DNA from: Dialister hominis | GTDB taxonomy: Bacteria > Bacillota > Negativicutes > Veillonellales > Dialisteraceae | Direction: 5' to 3' | Assembly: GCF_007164725.1 (NCBI RefSeq) | Contig: NZ_AP019697.1 | Coordinates: 1,399,501-1,463,500 of the forward strand | Length of the DNA: 64,000 nucleotides | Part shown: in pieces, positions 8,428 to 18,224 of the stretch | Layout of the letters: the number at the start of each line of letters is the position of its first letter | How positions within the stretch are numbered: the first letter of the stretch is position 1 | Translations under genes and position numbers: made by a program | Notes under the pieces: model-generated | The model's input: the letters and a program-made list of their open reading frames with translations, nothing else | The model's database searches: none | Told to the model about the DNA's origin: nothing

Positions 8428-9102
8428 TTAAATGAATTCCCTCGGACTCCGAGATAATATTTTCTGGCGTTCCTTGTAATCAGGTACCCAATGCGCCATC
8501 AGGTCATGAAACCTCCGCGTATGTCCCTTTTCGAGAAGATGATTGAGTTCATGGACGACGACACCCTCGATGCAGGCGCCATCTTTTGTGATCAGATCGA
8601 GAGCGAAGCATAATTCGCCTGTCTTCACATTGCAGCTCCCCCATCTTCCCTTCATTTTCCGGATTGTTATATCGCCTGGAAATACACCCATCGTTTCAGC
8701 CCATTTTTTGATATACATCACGACGATCCGCCTCAGCATATCGCGCGACCATTCCTCATAAATTTTTCTGACGCTCGTTCTTGAAGAACGGACAGTTATC
8801 ATGACATCCCGCCCGTTAAGGGTGCAGGCATTCGATGCGCCGCCTGCCACATGGAGCGTCACTTTCTTTCCCAGAAGAATATGCTCTTCCCCATCGGTAT
8901 ATTCATATTCCACTGCTTCCGGCGTCTTCTCAAGAGTCGCCAGGATCCAGTCTTTTTTCTCCGTCAGGAAACGGCGGATCAGATCTTCACTGCAGGTGCG
9001 GGGAGCCGTCACGAAAACATGCCTGCCGCGTCCGACATGGATATACATGCGGCTGATGCGCTTTCTGATGACTTCCACTTCTCCCACGCCTTCTATATAC
9101 AT
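8428..9102 (-). CDS. YgjP-like zinc metallohydrolase (DUF45 family)
   Basis: A 224-residue protein of the YgjP/DUF45 (WLM-like) metallopeptidase group. The zinc motif is VVHELNHLLEKGHTRRFHDL, in which HELNH followed by a downstream His replaces the more usual HELCH. MKGRWGSCNVKTGELCFALDL is the conserved stretch before it. No signal peptide, so it acts in the cytoplasm; the biological substrate is unknown. I chose the ATG at 9102 because GGAGGG lies 6 bases upstream; a start 10 codons earlier would run into the palindrome at 9114-9158. Confidence 0.85.
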   Translation of the reverse strand: MYIEGVGEVEVIRKRISRMYIHVGRGRHVFVTAPRTCSEDLIRRFLTEKKDWILATLEKTPEAVEYEYTDGEEHILLGKKVTLHVAGGASNACTLNGRDVMITVRSSRTSVRKIYEEWSRDMLRRIVVMYIKKWAETMGVFPGDITIRKMKGRWGSCNVKTGELCFALDLITKDGACIEGVVVHELNHLLEKGHTRRFHDLMAHWVPDYKERQKILSRSPREFI

Positions 9103-9113
9103 GTGCCCTCCAT

Positions 9114-9158
9114 AAAAAAGAGGCTGTGACAAAATGCATGCATCTTGTCACAGCTCCC
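9114..9158 (-). terminator. Solo hairpin of the GCTGTGACAAAAT family
   Basis: GAGGCTGTGACAAAATG and the inverted CATCTTGTCACAGCTC form a near-perfect stem around GCATG. It lies 10 bases after the stop of the aminotransferase gene (9169). No transposase or shell is attached, so it is the stand-alone form of the end found on the IS1182 copies and the two shells. Confidence 0.75.
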
Positions 9159-9168
9159 ATGTGATTTT

Positions 9169-10407
9169 TTATAACTGTCCTGTTCTTTCCATGGCTGCTT
9201 TGAGCTTTGCTGCAATGCCATGCATTTTCTTCTTGCTGACTGCACAGACGGCGATTCTTACGCCGGCAGCGAGCGGAACAAGGTAAATGTGGTCGTCATA
9301 GAGCGCCTTGCAGGCAGCTTTGGAGTCCTTTGCAGGGACGGAAATGAAGAACCCGGATTTGTAAGGAAGAATCGGAAGCCCAACTTCTTTCGCCTCTTCG
9401 ACGAAAATAGCCGCTCTTTCCTGAATCAGCTTATAATATTCTTCCTTTTCCGTTTCCCATTCATTTCGGAGCTTCTCATCTTCCCAGATACGGCAGAGCG
9501 TTTCCTGTGCACCCCGTACTGTATTGGACCATGTTGCGCGGCTTGTGAAGGAATTGATATCACTGAATTCGGTGATGACATCCTGACTGGAGGAAATCGC
9601 AATCAGTGCGCCGCTTCTGAGACCGTACATCGTGAAGCCCTTGGACATGCTGTATTCCACAAGGACAAGGATATTCTCATGCAGTTTGCTGAACTTGGAG
9701 AAGAAATCTCTGGCATCCGGTCCTGCATAATCCAGGTAAGCCACGTCTGCAAAAAGAATCATGTGCTTTCCTTTTTCAGCAAGCTCAGTAAAGAGGGAAA
9801 TGACGAAATCCCAGTCTTCACTCGTCAGCGCATGGCCGGTCGGATTGTGTGCCGGCGAATTGATGATGGCCATGACATTTTCCTGATTTTCAGCCATGTG
9901 CAGGATATTTCCTTCAAAGGAAGCCCTGTTGAACTGGGGATCCTCGTCAAAAAGCTTGTAAGTGCGCAGCTTCCTGTTATTGTCTTCGCAGATTGTCTTG
10001 TATGCGCCCCAGTACCAGTCGGACGTCAGGACTTCATCGCCGGGGGATGTGTAGTTATGGACAGCATGATGGATGCCGCCGGTTCCGCCAGTTGTCGAAA
10101 TGGCTGCCGTATAGGCATCCGGACGATGGCTGCCAAAGCAGACGGCCTGTGCATCTTCCAGGTACTTGGGAGTGCCTGCGATCGGTGCATAGGAAATAAT
10201 ATCTGCCATCGGCAGGGATTTGAAAACTCTTTCCACAACAGGCAGGCAGACGATTTTTTCATCGTCATCCAGAATCGTGCCGATCGTCGCATTGACGACA
10301 TGCTCAGCCCCGATTTTCTGAATATCCGCTTTCGCTGCAGCGGATGTGCCGAAAATCACATCATTGGATTTCTTCCCCTTCGCATGGGGTGCTGCCAGAC
10401 TTACCAT
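9169..10407 (-). CDS. Class I/II PLP aminotransferase (aromatic/aspartate type)
   Basis: A 412-residue fold-type I aminotransferase. Visible features are the GTGGIHHAVHNYTSPGDEVL cofactor region, NSPAHNPTGH as the substrate/PLP asparagine motif, the Schiff-base lysine in VEYSMSKGFTMYG and a C-terminal Arg region (AAGVRIAVCAVS). It is closest in style to aromatic or aspartate aminotransferases; the amino-acid partner cannot be settled from sequence. AGAGG lies about 10 bases before the ATG. It is transcribed alone between ftsY and the YgjP gene and ends at the solo hairpin. Confidence 0.9.
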   Translation of the reverse strand: MVSLAAPHAKGKKSNDVIFGTSAAAKADIQKIGAEHVVNATIGTILDDDEKIVCLPVVERVFKSLPMADIISYAPIAGTPKYLEDAQAVCFGSHRPDAYTAAISTTGGTGGIHHAVHNYTSPGDEVLTSDWYWGAYKTICEDNNRKLRTYKLFDEDPQFNRASFEGNILHMAENQENVMAIINSPAHNPTGHALTSEDWDFVISLFTELAEKGKHMILFADVAYLDYAGPDARDFFSKFSKLHENILVLVEYSMSKGFTMYGLRSGALIAISSSQDVITEFSDINSFTSRATWSNTVRGAQETLCRIWEDEKLRNEWETEKEEYYKLIQERAAIFVEEAKEVGLPILPYKSGFFISVPAKDSKAACKALYDDHIYLVPLAAGVRIAVCAVSKKKMHGIAAKLKAAMERTGQL

Positions 10408-10483
10408 AAAAATGCGCCTCTTTTTCAGATCAATAAAAGTATGAAAACTCTTTGGAAATCAAGTGCAGGCCGGATCTGCCCGG

Positions 10484-11428
10484 TTATACCTTTGTGCTTT
10501 CTCCGGAAGCATGATCGGTTGTTTCAAAAAGGGCCTTTGCAAAGTCCTTCGCATTGAAGCGTTCAAGATCGTCTTCTCTTTCTCCCAGGCCGATCCATTT
10601 GACCGGGACATGGAGCTCTTCATAAATGGAAAGGACGACGCCGCCCTTGGCTGTTCCGTCAAGCTTTGTCAGGACGACGCCTGTCAGCGGAACGATTTCA
10701 CCAAAATTTTTTGCCTGGCTGACAGCATTCTGCCCTGTCGTTGCATCAAGGACAAGAAGCGTCTGATGCGGAGCATCCGGAATGACCTTCTTGACGACAC
10801 GGCTGATCTTTGCCAGTTCTTCCATCAGGTTGACCTTTGTCTGAAGACGGCCGGCCGTATCTATCAGGACTACATCTGCGCCTCTTGCCTTAGCGGCAGA
10901 GACAGCATCAAAAGCAACGGCCGCAGGATCTGCGCCTTCCGCATGCTTGACAATGTCAGCGCCGGTGCGTTCTGCCCAGATTGTCAGCTGTTCGGATGCC
11001 GCTGCACGGAATGTATCGGCAGCCGCCAGAAGGACTTTCTTTCCTTCCTTGTGATAGCGGGCCGACATCTTGCCGATTGTCGTCGTCTTGCCCACACCGT
11101 TGACGCCTACGACCAGAATGACCTCTGGATGATGCACTTCCTTCAGATCCTTCTCGTCATCCTTCAGAAGTTCTTCCACTGTCTTTTCCATGAAAGGCAT
11201 GACTTCGTTCGTATTGTGGATCGTGCCTTCGGTAACACCGCGGCGGATCTGCCTCATCAGGAAATCCGTCGTGCGGACACCGATATCCCCGGAAAGAAGT
11301 ACCATTTCCAGGTCTTCCAGGAAGTCCTCGTCAATCGTTGCATAGCCGATGACAACGCTCTCTATATTCTTGATCAAAGACTCTTTTGTCTTTGTCAGCC
11401 CTTTGCGAATTTTATCAAAAAATCCCAT
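10484..11428 (-). CDS. ftsY: Signal recognition particle receptor FtsY
   Basis: A 314-residue SRP-family GTPase that docks SRP-ribosome complexes at the membrane for co-translational protein insertion. It has the helical N domain ([15 protein letters not shown]), then the G domain with [13 protein letters not shown] (P-loop), DTAGRLQTK and [10 protein letters not shown]. The long acidic A domain of enterobacterial FtsY is missing, as is usual in Firmicutes. A strong GGAGGG lies before the ATG. It follows smc by 73 bases on the same strand; smc-ftsY is a common Firmicute pair. Confidence 0.97.
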   Translation of the reverse strand: MGFFDKIRKGLTKTKESLIKNIESVVIGYATIDEDFLEDLEMVLLSGDIGVRTTDFLMRQIRRGVTEGTIHNTNEVMPFMEKTVEELLKDDEKDLKEVHHPEVILVVGVNGVGKTTTIGKMSARYHKEGKKVLLAAADTFRAAASEQLTIWAERTGADIVKHAEGADPAAVAFDAVSAAKARGADVVLIDTAGRLQTKVNLMEELAKISRVVKKVIPDAPHQTLLVLDATTGQNAVSQAKNFGEIVPLTGVVLTKLDGTAKGGVVLSIYEELHVPVKWIGLGEREDDLERFNAKDFAKALFETTDHASGESTKV

Positions 11429-11501
11429 TGTACCCTCCTTTAGTCCTTACCCTTATATGGCTATTGTATCATTTACGTGAAAATTACGCCCGAACATTTC
11501 A

Positions 11502-14500
11502 TCATTCCACGTAATCTTTCATTTTGACCGTCACAAGCGAAGAGACGCCTTTTTCTCCCATGGTGACGCCCTGCAGTGTATCAGCAAATTCCATCGTTCT
11601 CTTCCTGTGGGAAATGACGATGAACTGTGTCTTTTTCTTGTATTCGGCAATCATGCGGCTGTACCGGTCCACGTTGGAATCATCGAGCGCCGCATCGATT
11701 TCATCGACAAAGCAGAAGGGAGCAGGCCTGTATGCCATGAAGGAAATCAGGAGCGCAATGACCGTCAGCGCTCTTTCGCCGCCGGACATCAGCGTCAGCG
11801 GCTGGCGCTTTTTGCCGGGAAGCTGCAGGTACATTTCCACGCCGCATTCCAGAGGATGCTCCGGATCGGTCAGTTCAAGCTTCGCGCTGCCGCCCTGGAA
11901 CATGATCTGCATGATGCGCCCGAATTCCTGATTGACTTTGGTGAAGGCTTCGTCAAACTGCGATGCCATCTTCTCATCGATATCCTTGATGACCGTCCGG
12001 AGCTCTTCTTCAGCGCCCCTCATGTCGTTGATCTGTTCTTCGTAGAAGTTTCTCTTTTTCAGATGCTCTTCATACTCTTCCTCGCCGGCCGGATTGACCG
12101 TGCCAAGATCGGCAATCTTTCCCGCGAGCACCTTGTCACGGTTCTTCATTTCATTCAGGGTTCCCGGAAGCTTCAGCGTTTCCACTTCTTCACGGGTCAT
12201 CCCCTCTTCACTGATTTTTTGCAGCTCTTCAGCCTCTTCTTCCTTGAACCGTTCCAAACGCGCTTTCTTATCCGCCAGATCCTTTTCAACAGATGAGGAC
12301 TTCTCCTGCGCCTTTCTCCAGGCTGCCTGGCTGTCGCGTTCAAGCGCTGCATACCTGTCAGTCTCGCCCTGCAGGGATTCCTGCTTCGTGCGGATGGACT
12401 CCCATTTTCCGTTTGCCTCTTCGAAATCCTGATTCAGTTTTTCCAGTGTTTCAGCAAGATTTTTCTTTGCTTCTTCATTGGCTTTCTTTTTATTTTCGAG
12501 GTCTTCCCTGTCTTTCTTCTGGTCTTCCTGCGCCTTTTTGGCGTCGTTCATCATGCGCTTTGCAAAGGATGCACGGCTTTCTGCCTTCGTCAGTCCTTCT
12601 CGGATGGCAATGAGTTCGCCTGCCTTATCATCGATCTGTTTGCGGATAGCAAGGCTCTTCTCATCTTTTCCTGGTTCAGGAATATCCTCATACGTTTTGA
12701 GAAGCTCCCGGCCTTCCGTCATCTGCTGAACGGATTTTTCCAGAGACTCGCTGATGGAAGCAAGGGCATCTTTTCCTTCTTTCAGGCGGGTTTCCTGATC
12801 CGTCTTGGTCTTTTCAAGGCCATCCTTCTGCCCTTTGAAGGAAGCAAGCGCCAGATCCATCTGATGCCAGGATTCGCGTTCTCCTGCCACCTTTTCAGAA
12901 AGGCTGTCCCTTGCCGTTTCCTTTTCCTGTTTCCTTTTCCTTAAATCAGCAAGGTCCTTTTCGCGCTTCTTTTCTTCTGCGTAAAGTTCCTTGATTTCTT
13001 CTTTTCTTCCGAAGTAGGTATTTTCCTTCTTCTTCATGGATCCGCCGGTCATGGAGCCTCCGGCATTGACGATCTGACCGTCCAGCGTGACAATGCGCAG
13101 GCGGTAGCCGTACTTCTTGGAGACTCTTCTTGCCGCATCAAGATCTTTGGCAATCAGAGTCCTTCCCAGAAGGGAGTGGAGAAGATCCTGATACAGGGAG
13201 TCCGTCTCGAAGAGGTCAGCGGCAATGCCAAGGATTCCCTCTTCCCGGGAAGCTTCCTGTTCTCTTCCGGAATAAGAGGACGGCTTCATGGATTCAAGCG
13301 GATAGAATGTCGCACGGCCAAGGTTCTTTTCCTTCAGCCAGCGGATGATGTCCCCGGCTGATTTTGTCGTATCTGTGACAATGTTTGAAATCTGGCTTCC
13401 CAGAGCCACTTCTGCAGCAGCTGTATATTCTGACGGGACATGGATCAATTCGCCAAGAGCGCCATGAACGGCGTCTCCGAAGATGGCCCTGTTTTCCATG
13501 ACTGTCTTCGTTGTTCTGGAAAAGCTTGCATATTCCTTATCTGCCTTTTCCAGGTACTCGCGGTGGGAATGGATGGTACGGAAAGAGGATTCCGCTTCAT
13601 TCAATTCATTTCCAATGGAGAAGCATTCATTTCTTGCCTTATCGAGTGCTTTTCTGTCGCGGATACCCTCTTCCTTCAGTTGTTCCTGACGGGCCATGGC
13701 CTCTTTTTCTTCTGCGAGCAGGCTTGCGAGCGCCTCATTCGTTTTTTGGAGTTCGCCCTCGATGCTCTTTGCTGCCTCTTCCCTTCTGGATGATTCTCCC
13801 TTAAGACGGCGGACCTCATTATCCAGGTACGCCAGTCCCTGCTCAAGCTTCTGCTTTTCTGCCATTTTCTGCCGGCTGAAATTCAGGATTTCGGAATACG
13901 CCTTTTCAGATGCTTCCAACTCTCCGGCCAGTTTTTCCTTCTCGGCTTCTGCCTGATTCTGCTTTGCAAGCCAGTCTGCCTTTTCGGCTTCGGCTGCCTT
14001 CATTTCCTCTTCATCATTCTGGATTTCTTCGATCAGTTCTTCTTCGGCTTCTTTCTGATCTTCTTCATCCTCTTTGAGCTCTTCTGTTCTTTTTTTCTCC
14101 TGTTCGAGTGCTTCTTCCTTGATCTTGTAGTCTACGCGGATACCATCGAGTTTCTCCTTAGCTTCTGCGAAATCCGTGCCTGCCTTCTTCACCTTTTCCT
14201 GATGGAGAAGCGTTTCCTGTTCGAGCTTGGCAAGAGCAGCCGCTGCTTTTGTAAGCTCTGCCTTCCACTTCACACTATCCTGCTCAAGAGTTTCCGTTTC
14301 CGCCTTGTGCTTTTCGAGGGATTCTTTGATGGAATCAAGCTTTAAGGCAGACATCGTCGCCTGCACGGCTCTTTTTTCCGCTGCAAGCGCCTTGTATGCT
14401 TTTGCTTTTTCTGCCTTTTCCTTCATCGGCCCGGTCTGTTCATCAAGCATCGCCATCATATCCTTGACACGGTCCATGTTTTCCGCCGTTTTGACAAGCT

Positions 14501-15038
14501 TCTGCAGGCCTTCATTCTTTCTCATGCGGTACAGGCTGATGCCCGCCACATCTTCAAAAATGGCTCTTCTTTCTTCCGGTTTTGCCGTCAGTACTTCATC
14601 GACCCTGTTCTGCCCGATAATGGCAAGGGAACCCTTCCCGAGCCCTGTGTTGGCCAGAAGCTCATGAATATCCTTCAGGCGGCAGTTCCTTTTATTGATC
14701 TGGAAATCACTGTCCCCATTGCGAAGAATTCTTCTTGTGATGGAAACTTCTGCTGTATCGAGCGGCAGCTCCCTGTTGGAATTGTCCAGTACCAGCGTGA
14801 CTTCCGCGCCGTTCTTCCTCGTCCTTGATTCGGAACCTGCGAAAATGATATCCTCGCTTTTCTGTCCGCGCAGATTGCGGACATTCTGTTCCCCGAGCAC
14901 CCAGCGCACAGCGTCGGAAATATTGCTTTTCCCGCAGCCGTTCGGGCCTACGATGACAGTCATTCCATCGGCGAATTCTATGGTTGTCTTATCCGCAAAG
15001 GATTTGAATCCCTGCAGAATCAAACGGAGTAATTTCAT
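11502..15038 (-). CDS. smc: Chromosome partition protein SMC
   Basis: A full-length 1178-residue SMC ATPase that compacts and segregates the chromosome with ScpA/ScpB. Walker A is GPNGCGKSNI near residue 32. Two coiled-coil arms flank a hinge around residues 510-650 (HGALGELIHVPSEYTAAAEVALG). The C-terminal head has the LMSGGERALTVIAL signature and the Walker B/D-loop FCFVDEIDAALDDSN. The coiled coils are very rich in Glu and Lys. GGGAG lies before the ATG. Nothing suggests truncation. Confidence 0.98.
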   Translation of the reverse strand: MKLLRLILQGFKSFADKTTIEFADGMTVIVGPNGCGKSNISDAVRWVLGEQNVRNLRGQKSEDIIFAGSESRTRKNGAEVTLVLDNSNRELPLDTAEVSITRRILRNGDSDFQINKRNCRLKDIHELLANTGLGKGSLAIIGQNRVDEVLTAKPEERRAIFEDVAGISLYRMRKNEGLQKLVKTAENMDRVKDMMAMLDEQTGPMKEKAEKAKAYKALAAEKRAVQATMSALKLDSIKESLEKHKAETETLEQDSVKWKAELTKAAAALAKLEQETLLHQEKVKKAGTDFAEAKEKLDGIRVDYKIKEEALEQEKKRTEELKEDEEDQKEAEEELIEEIQNDEEEMKAAEAEKADWLAKQNQAEAEKEKLAGELEASEKAYSEILNFSRQKMAEKQKLEQGLAYLDNEVRRLKGESSRREEAAKSIEGELQKTNEALASLLAEEKEAMARQEQLKEEGIRDRKALDKARNECFSIGNELNEAESSFRTIHSHREYLEKADKEYASFSRTTKTVMENRAIFGDAVHGALGELIHVPSEYTAAAEVALGSQISNIVTDTTKSAGDIIRWLKEKNLGRATFYPLESMKPSSYSGREQEASREEGILGIAADLFETDSLYQDLLHSLLGRTLIAKDLDAARRVSKKYGYRLRIVTLDGQIVNAGGSMTGGSMKKKENTYFGRKEEIKELYAEEKKREKDLADLRKRKQEKETARDSLSEKVAGERESWHQMDLALASFKGQKDGLEKTKTDQETRLKEGKDALASISESLEKSVQQMTEGRELLKTYEDIPEPGKDEKSLAIRKQIDDKAGELIAIREGLTKAESRASFAKRMMNDAKKAQEDQKKDREDLENKKKANEEAKKNLAETLEKLNQDFEEANGKWESIRTKQESLQGETDRYAALERDSQAAWRKAQEKSSSVEKDLADKKARLERFKEEEAEELQKISEEGMTREEVETLKLPGTLNEMKNRDKVLAGKIADLGTVNPAGEEEYEEHLKKRNFYEEQINDMRGAEEELRTVIKDIDEKMASQFDEAFTKVNQEFGRIMQIMFQGGSAKLELTDPEHPLECGVEMYLQLPGKKRQPLTLMSGGERALTVIALLISFMAYRPAPFCFVDEIDAALDDSNVDRYSRMIAEYKKKTQFIVISHRKRTMEFADTLQGVTMGEKGVSSLVTVKMKDYVE

Positions 15039-15114
15039 AATCTCTCCCTTTCAGGCATATATTTTCTATATTATACAGGAACAGGACGAAAAATGGGAAT
15101 ACAGCGCCTTCCGT

Positions 15115-15147
15115 CAAAAAACGCCGGAAGTTCGTGCCTCCGGCGTT
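15115..15147 (-). terminator. Intrinsic terminator after the glycosylase gene
   Basis: ACGCCGGA and TCCGGCGT form an 8-bp stem, and the minus strand continues with six T residues. It follows the stop at 15151 closely. Confidence 0.85.
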
Positions 15148-15150
15148 TCC

Positions 15151-15744
15151 TTATTTCTTTGTAATGAAGGGGCTTCCTTCCAGTGTGAATCTCCAGGGGA
15201 AGCTCTTCCCGTACCTGGCGTAATCGATGTTGATGCGTTTGCTGCGCTTGACGGGATACGGCCCGTCATTCCTGCTTTCGATCCAAAGGGTATCTCCCGT
15301 AAGGTCTGTCCCGTAGAAGGATTTATTAAGGCCCATTGCCTGCGTCAGGCGCCCGGGACCGGAGGCCAGAAGCTTCATCTTGTCTGTATGGCGTCTTTCC
15401 TTCATAAGATCGATTCCATCCAGCGGTTCAAGTGCTCTTAAAAGTACGCTCGTCCCTTCTCCCTCATGGCCGCACACCACATTGAGGCAGGTGTACATCC
15501 CATAGATGAGGTAGAGGTAGGCATGTCCGCCTTCTCCGAAGATAACTCGGGTTCTTGGCGTCAAACCTTTGAAGGCATGGGCACCGTCATCTTCATGGCC
15601 CCGCCAGATACCGCCGTATGCTTCGCATTCCACGATGCGCCCAGCGGTAATCCCATCCGGCGAACGATGGACAAGGACGGCTCCTATGAGCTTCTTTGCC
15701 GTTTCAACGGAATCTCCCAGGAAGTCTTCTCTTACCCATTTCAT
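15151..15744 (-). CDS. 3-methyladenine DNA glycosylase (AAG/MPG family)
   Basis: A 197-residue alkyladenine glycosylase of the AAG/MPG fold, which removes alkylated purines in base excision repair. Family marks are the start of the domain (AKKLIGAVLVHR), the catalytic Glu in GRIVECEAYGG, the YLIYGMYTCLNVV strand and the LLASGPGRLTQAMGL stretch. Length is typical. Its ATG overlaps the stop of the efflux adaptor gene (ATGA at 15741-15744), so the two are probably co-translated, although their functions look unrelated. Confidence 0.93.
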   Translation of the reverse strand: MKWVREDFLGDSVETAKKLIGAVLVHRSPDGITAGRIVECEAYGGIWRGHEDDGAHAFKGLTPRTRVIFGEGGHAYLYLIYGMYTCLNVVCGHEGEGTSVLLRALEPLDGIDLMKERRHTDKMKLLASGPGRLTQAMGLNKSFYGTDLTGDTLWIESRNDGPYPVKRSKRINIDYARYGKSFPWRFTLEGSPFITKK

Positions 15745-16814
15745 TTCACATCGACCTGCATGCCCATTTCAATGCCCTTCGGAGGATCGGTAATAACGCG
15801 GTCTCCTTCAGACAAACCATCCATGATCATCGCATAGCCGCCCTGACGGCTTGCAATGGAAACGTCCTTGATATCGACGAGGTTTCCATCATTGACGATG
15901 GCAACCGTATTGTCTCCGATAATCGCAGAGTCCGGAATCATGATGCAGGAAACATTCTGCCCGCTTTCCACACGGATATCATACTCATTTCCGATTGTGA
16001 TTTCATTCTGCGGATTATCTACCTGAATCTTATAGGTGGTATATTTTTCACCATTCTGATTTGGCTGCTGCTTGAGCTCGCCGTACCATACACCCTTGCC
16101 ATCGCTCATAGACACGGTCAGTGTCTTTTCATCCTTTGCCTTTTCCATCACGGAATCAAGACGGACAGGAAGCTCGATCGTTGCGACGACTGGTGAATCC
16201 TGACGGATGACGAGTGCTGGTTTCCCTGCCATTGCCATGTGCGTATCTCCAAGATAAACCTGGGAGACGACGCCGCTGATCGGCGCGCGGACAGTGCAGG
16301 AAGCAATCGTTTTCTGAAGCGTCTGGAGTGATGCAATCAGTCCGGGATCAGGAGCTCCGCCGCCAGAAACAGCACCGCCGGACGGCATGCTTCTTCCCTT
16401 GATTTTTTCATATTCAGCTCTTGTGATGATTCCCTGCTTCAAAAGGGAAGCCTCAAGGCTGTTATCTACGGAAGGACCGTTGTAGACAGGCGCTGCCTGG
16501 GCAGAAGATTCTGCGATTTTCTGCTGCAGGGCCGATGCCTGCGCTTCATACTGTGATGCGTCGATCTTGAAGAGGACATCGCCTGCCTTGACTGTCGCTC
16601 CGATATCCGGCGGGTTTGAAATCAGGCCGCCTGATACGGAAGGAATGACAGGCGCCGTATGAAGGGCTTCCGGAGCCGCTTTTGTTTCCAATGTAAAAGG
16701 TTCTGTACTGATGGCCGCTTTTGTCACATGAACGGAAGGCGTATTTCCGCATCCAGACAGCACCATGACAGCCGCGGCGCAAGTCGCAGCCAGAGCCATC
16801 ATCCATTTTTTCAT
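15741..16814 (-). CDS. RND-type efflux periplasmic adaptor lipoprotein
   Basis: A 357-residue membrane-fusion (HlyD/AcrA-like) protein. A lipobox (VLSGCGN, Cys about residue 22) indicates a lipid-anchored periplasmic protein. The biotinyl-lipoyl-like halves are PPDIGATVKAGDVLFKIDASQ and SCTVRAPISGVVSQVYLGDT. Between them is a short hairpin of about 60 residues with an unusual Gly/Pro/Ser-rich segment (SMPSGGAVSGGGAPDPG). A beta-barrel and a membrane-proximal domain follow. No RND pump or outer-membrane gene adjoins it, so its partners must be elsewhere. It overlaps the glycosylase gene by 4 bases. Confidence 0.88.
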   Translation of the reverse strand: MKKWMMALAATCAAAVMVLSGCGNTPSVHVTKAAISTEPFTLETKAAPEALHTAPVIPSVSGGLISNPPDIGATVKAGDVLFKIDASQYEAQASALQQKIAESSAQAAPVYNGPSVDNSLEASLLKQGIITRAEYEKIKGRSMPSGGAVSGGGAPDPGLIASLQTLQKTIASCTVRAPISGVVSQVYLGDTHMAMAGKPALVIRQDSPVVATIELPVRLDSVMEKAKDEKTLTVSMSDGKGVWYGELKQQPNQNGEKYTTYKIQVDNPQNEITIGNEYDIRVESGQNVSCIMIPDSAIIGDNTVAIVNDGNLVDIKDVSIASRQGGYAMIMDGLSEGDRVITDPPKGIEMGMQVDVK

Positions 16815-16833
16815 TCTTTAACCTTCTTTTCTG

Positions 16834-18051
16834 TTATTTTTCCTTAAGTATGTCTTCTGCAATGATATCTGCCAGTTTTTCAATATCTGCATCATCATCA
16901 TGCATGGAGGAGACGATATGAACCGGATCCCCCAGCAATTCGCAGTTCTTCCACTTCGATACGACATCCTTCATCAGCTGGCCGCTGACATTCGGTGTCC
17001 AGCTGCTGTTCCCGATGATGGAAACCTTTCTGTTCGTGACATTCATTTCCGTGCAGATGGCAAGGAATGCGCTCATCAGGGGATTGACTGTCATATTCAT
17101 TGTCGAAGCGGCAAGAACGATGTGGCTTCTGCGGAGAATTTCTGTAAATGAATCAGCAAGGGAGACCGTGCAGACGTCCACCATCTTCAGGTTCCTGATG
17201 CCGCGCTTGGCAAGCTTGGCCGCAAGGACTTCAGCCGCCATAGCCGTATTGCCATAAGCAGAAGCGATGAAAATGTTGACTGACTGGTAATCCGGCGTCC
17301 AGGAAGCCCATTTCTTGTATTCCCCGATCAGGAAATCTATGTCTTCCTTCCTGCGGATGACCGGGCCATGGAGCGAGCAGATATAACGGACATCAAGCGC
17401 ATCCACTTTCTTCAGGGCTGAGAGGACCTGCGGGCCGAAGCGGGCAACAATATTGGCATAATACTTGCGGCATTCGCCCAGGTATTCTTCTTTGTAATCC
17501 ACGTCGTCAGCGAAAATGGAACCATTCAGGATACCGAATGTGCCGAATCCATCTGCGGTGAAAAGGACCTCCTCTGTTTCATCATACGTGAAGGTGACTT
17601 CCGGCCAGTGAACCATCGGAGCCTTGAGGAAACGCAGCTTGTGCATGCCAAGATCGATGACGAGCTTTTCGTCGGATGTAATGTATCTTTCAGGCATGGA
17701 TACCTGGAAGTACTGTCCAAGCATCTTGAGTGCCTGCGCCGAAGCCACGATCTTTGCTTCTGGGTATGCCATGGCAAGCGCCAGAAGGGACCCGCTGTGA
17801 TCGGGTTCCATATGGTTGACCACGATGTAATCCAGCTTGCGGCCGTGAAGCAGATGGCTGACATTGCCGATGAAAAGATCACGGATTACGGTATCTGTCG
17901 TATCGATGACAGCTGTCTTTTCGTCGTCGATGAAATAACTGTTATATGTCACCCCGGATTTCAGAGGAATCAGATTTTCAAATCTGGGGGAATTGAAGTC
18001 GTTGCCGCCCACCCAGTAAATATGAGGGGTCACTTGTTGTTCGTTATGCAT
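16834..18051 (-). CDS. Flavodiiron protein (FprA family)
   Basis: A 405-residue A-type flavoprotein that reduces oxygen and/or nitric oxide to protect anaerobes. The metallo-beta-lactamase-like domain carries the diiron ligands: HMEPDHSG near residue 80, a His in PMVHWPEV, an Asp in LFTADGFG and a His in CSLHGPVIR. A flavodoxin domain begins near residue 255 (NIFIASAYGNTAMAAEVLA). No rubredoxin or NADH-oxidoreductase domain is fused, so it needs an external donor. GGGAG precedes the ATG. It starts a minus-strand run but is separated from the ABC genes upstream by 173 bases. Confidence 0.95.
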   Translation of the reverse strand: MHNEQQVTPHIYWVGGNDFNSPRFENLIPLKSGVTYNSYFIDDEKTAVIDTTDTVIRDLFIGNVSHLLHGRKLDYIVVNHMEPDHSGSLLALAMAYPEAKIVASAQALKMLGQYFQVSMPERYITSDEKLVIDLGMHKLRFLKAPMVHWPEVTFTYDETEEVLFTADGFGTFGILNGSIFADDVDYKEEYLGECRKYYANIVARFGPQVLSALKKVDALDVRYICSLHGPVIRRKEDIDFLIGEYKKWASWTPDYQSVNIFIASAYGNTAMAAEVLAAKLAKRGIRNLKMVDVCTVSLADSFTEILRRSHIVLAASTMNMTVNPLMSAFLAICTEMNVTNRKVSIIGNSSWTPNVSGQLMKDVVSKWKNCELLGDPVHIVSSMHDDDADIEKLADIIAEDILKEK

Positions 18052-18224
18052 TTTCAGGCTCCCTTGTTATTGACAGAAACATAAATATCTTATGTAAATT
18101 GCTATCGCCACACTCATTAGTATATCACGAAAAGCCCCTTTCGTGAGACGTGAAATCCCATCAAAACGGGCATAAGAATACAAAAAACTTCGATAAGATG
18201 AAGCGGCAGATTTCCTATGGTTTC

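Noticed and set aside
9220-10557. A 445-codon frame antisense to the aminotransferase
   Set aside because: Shadow of a gene with all PLP motifs; no start signal.
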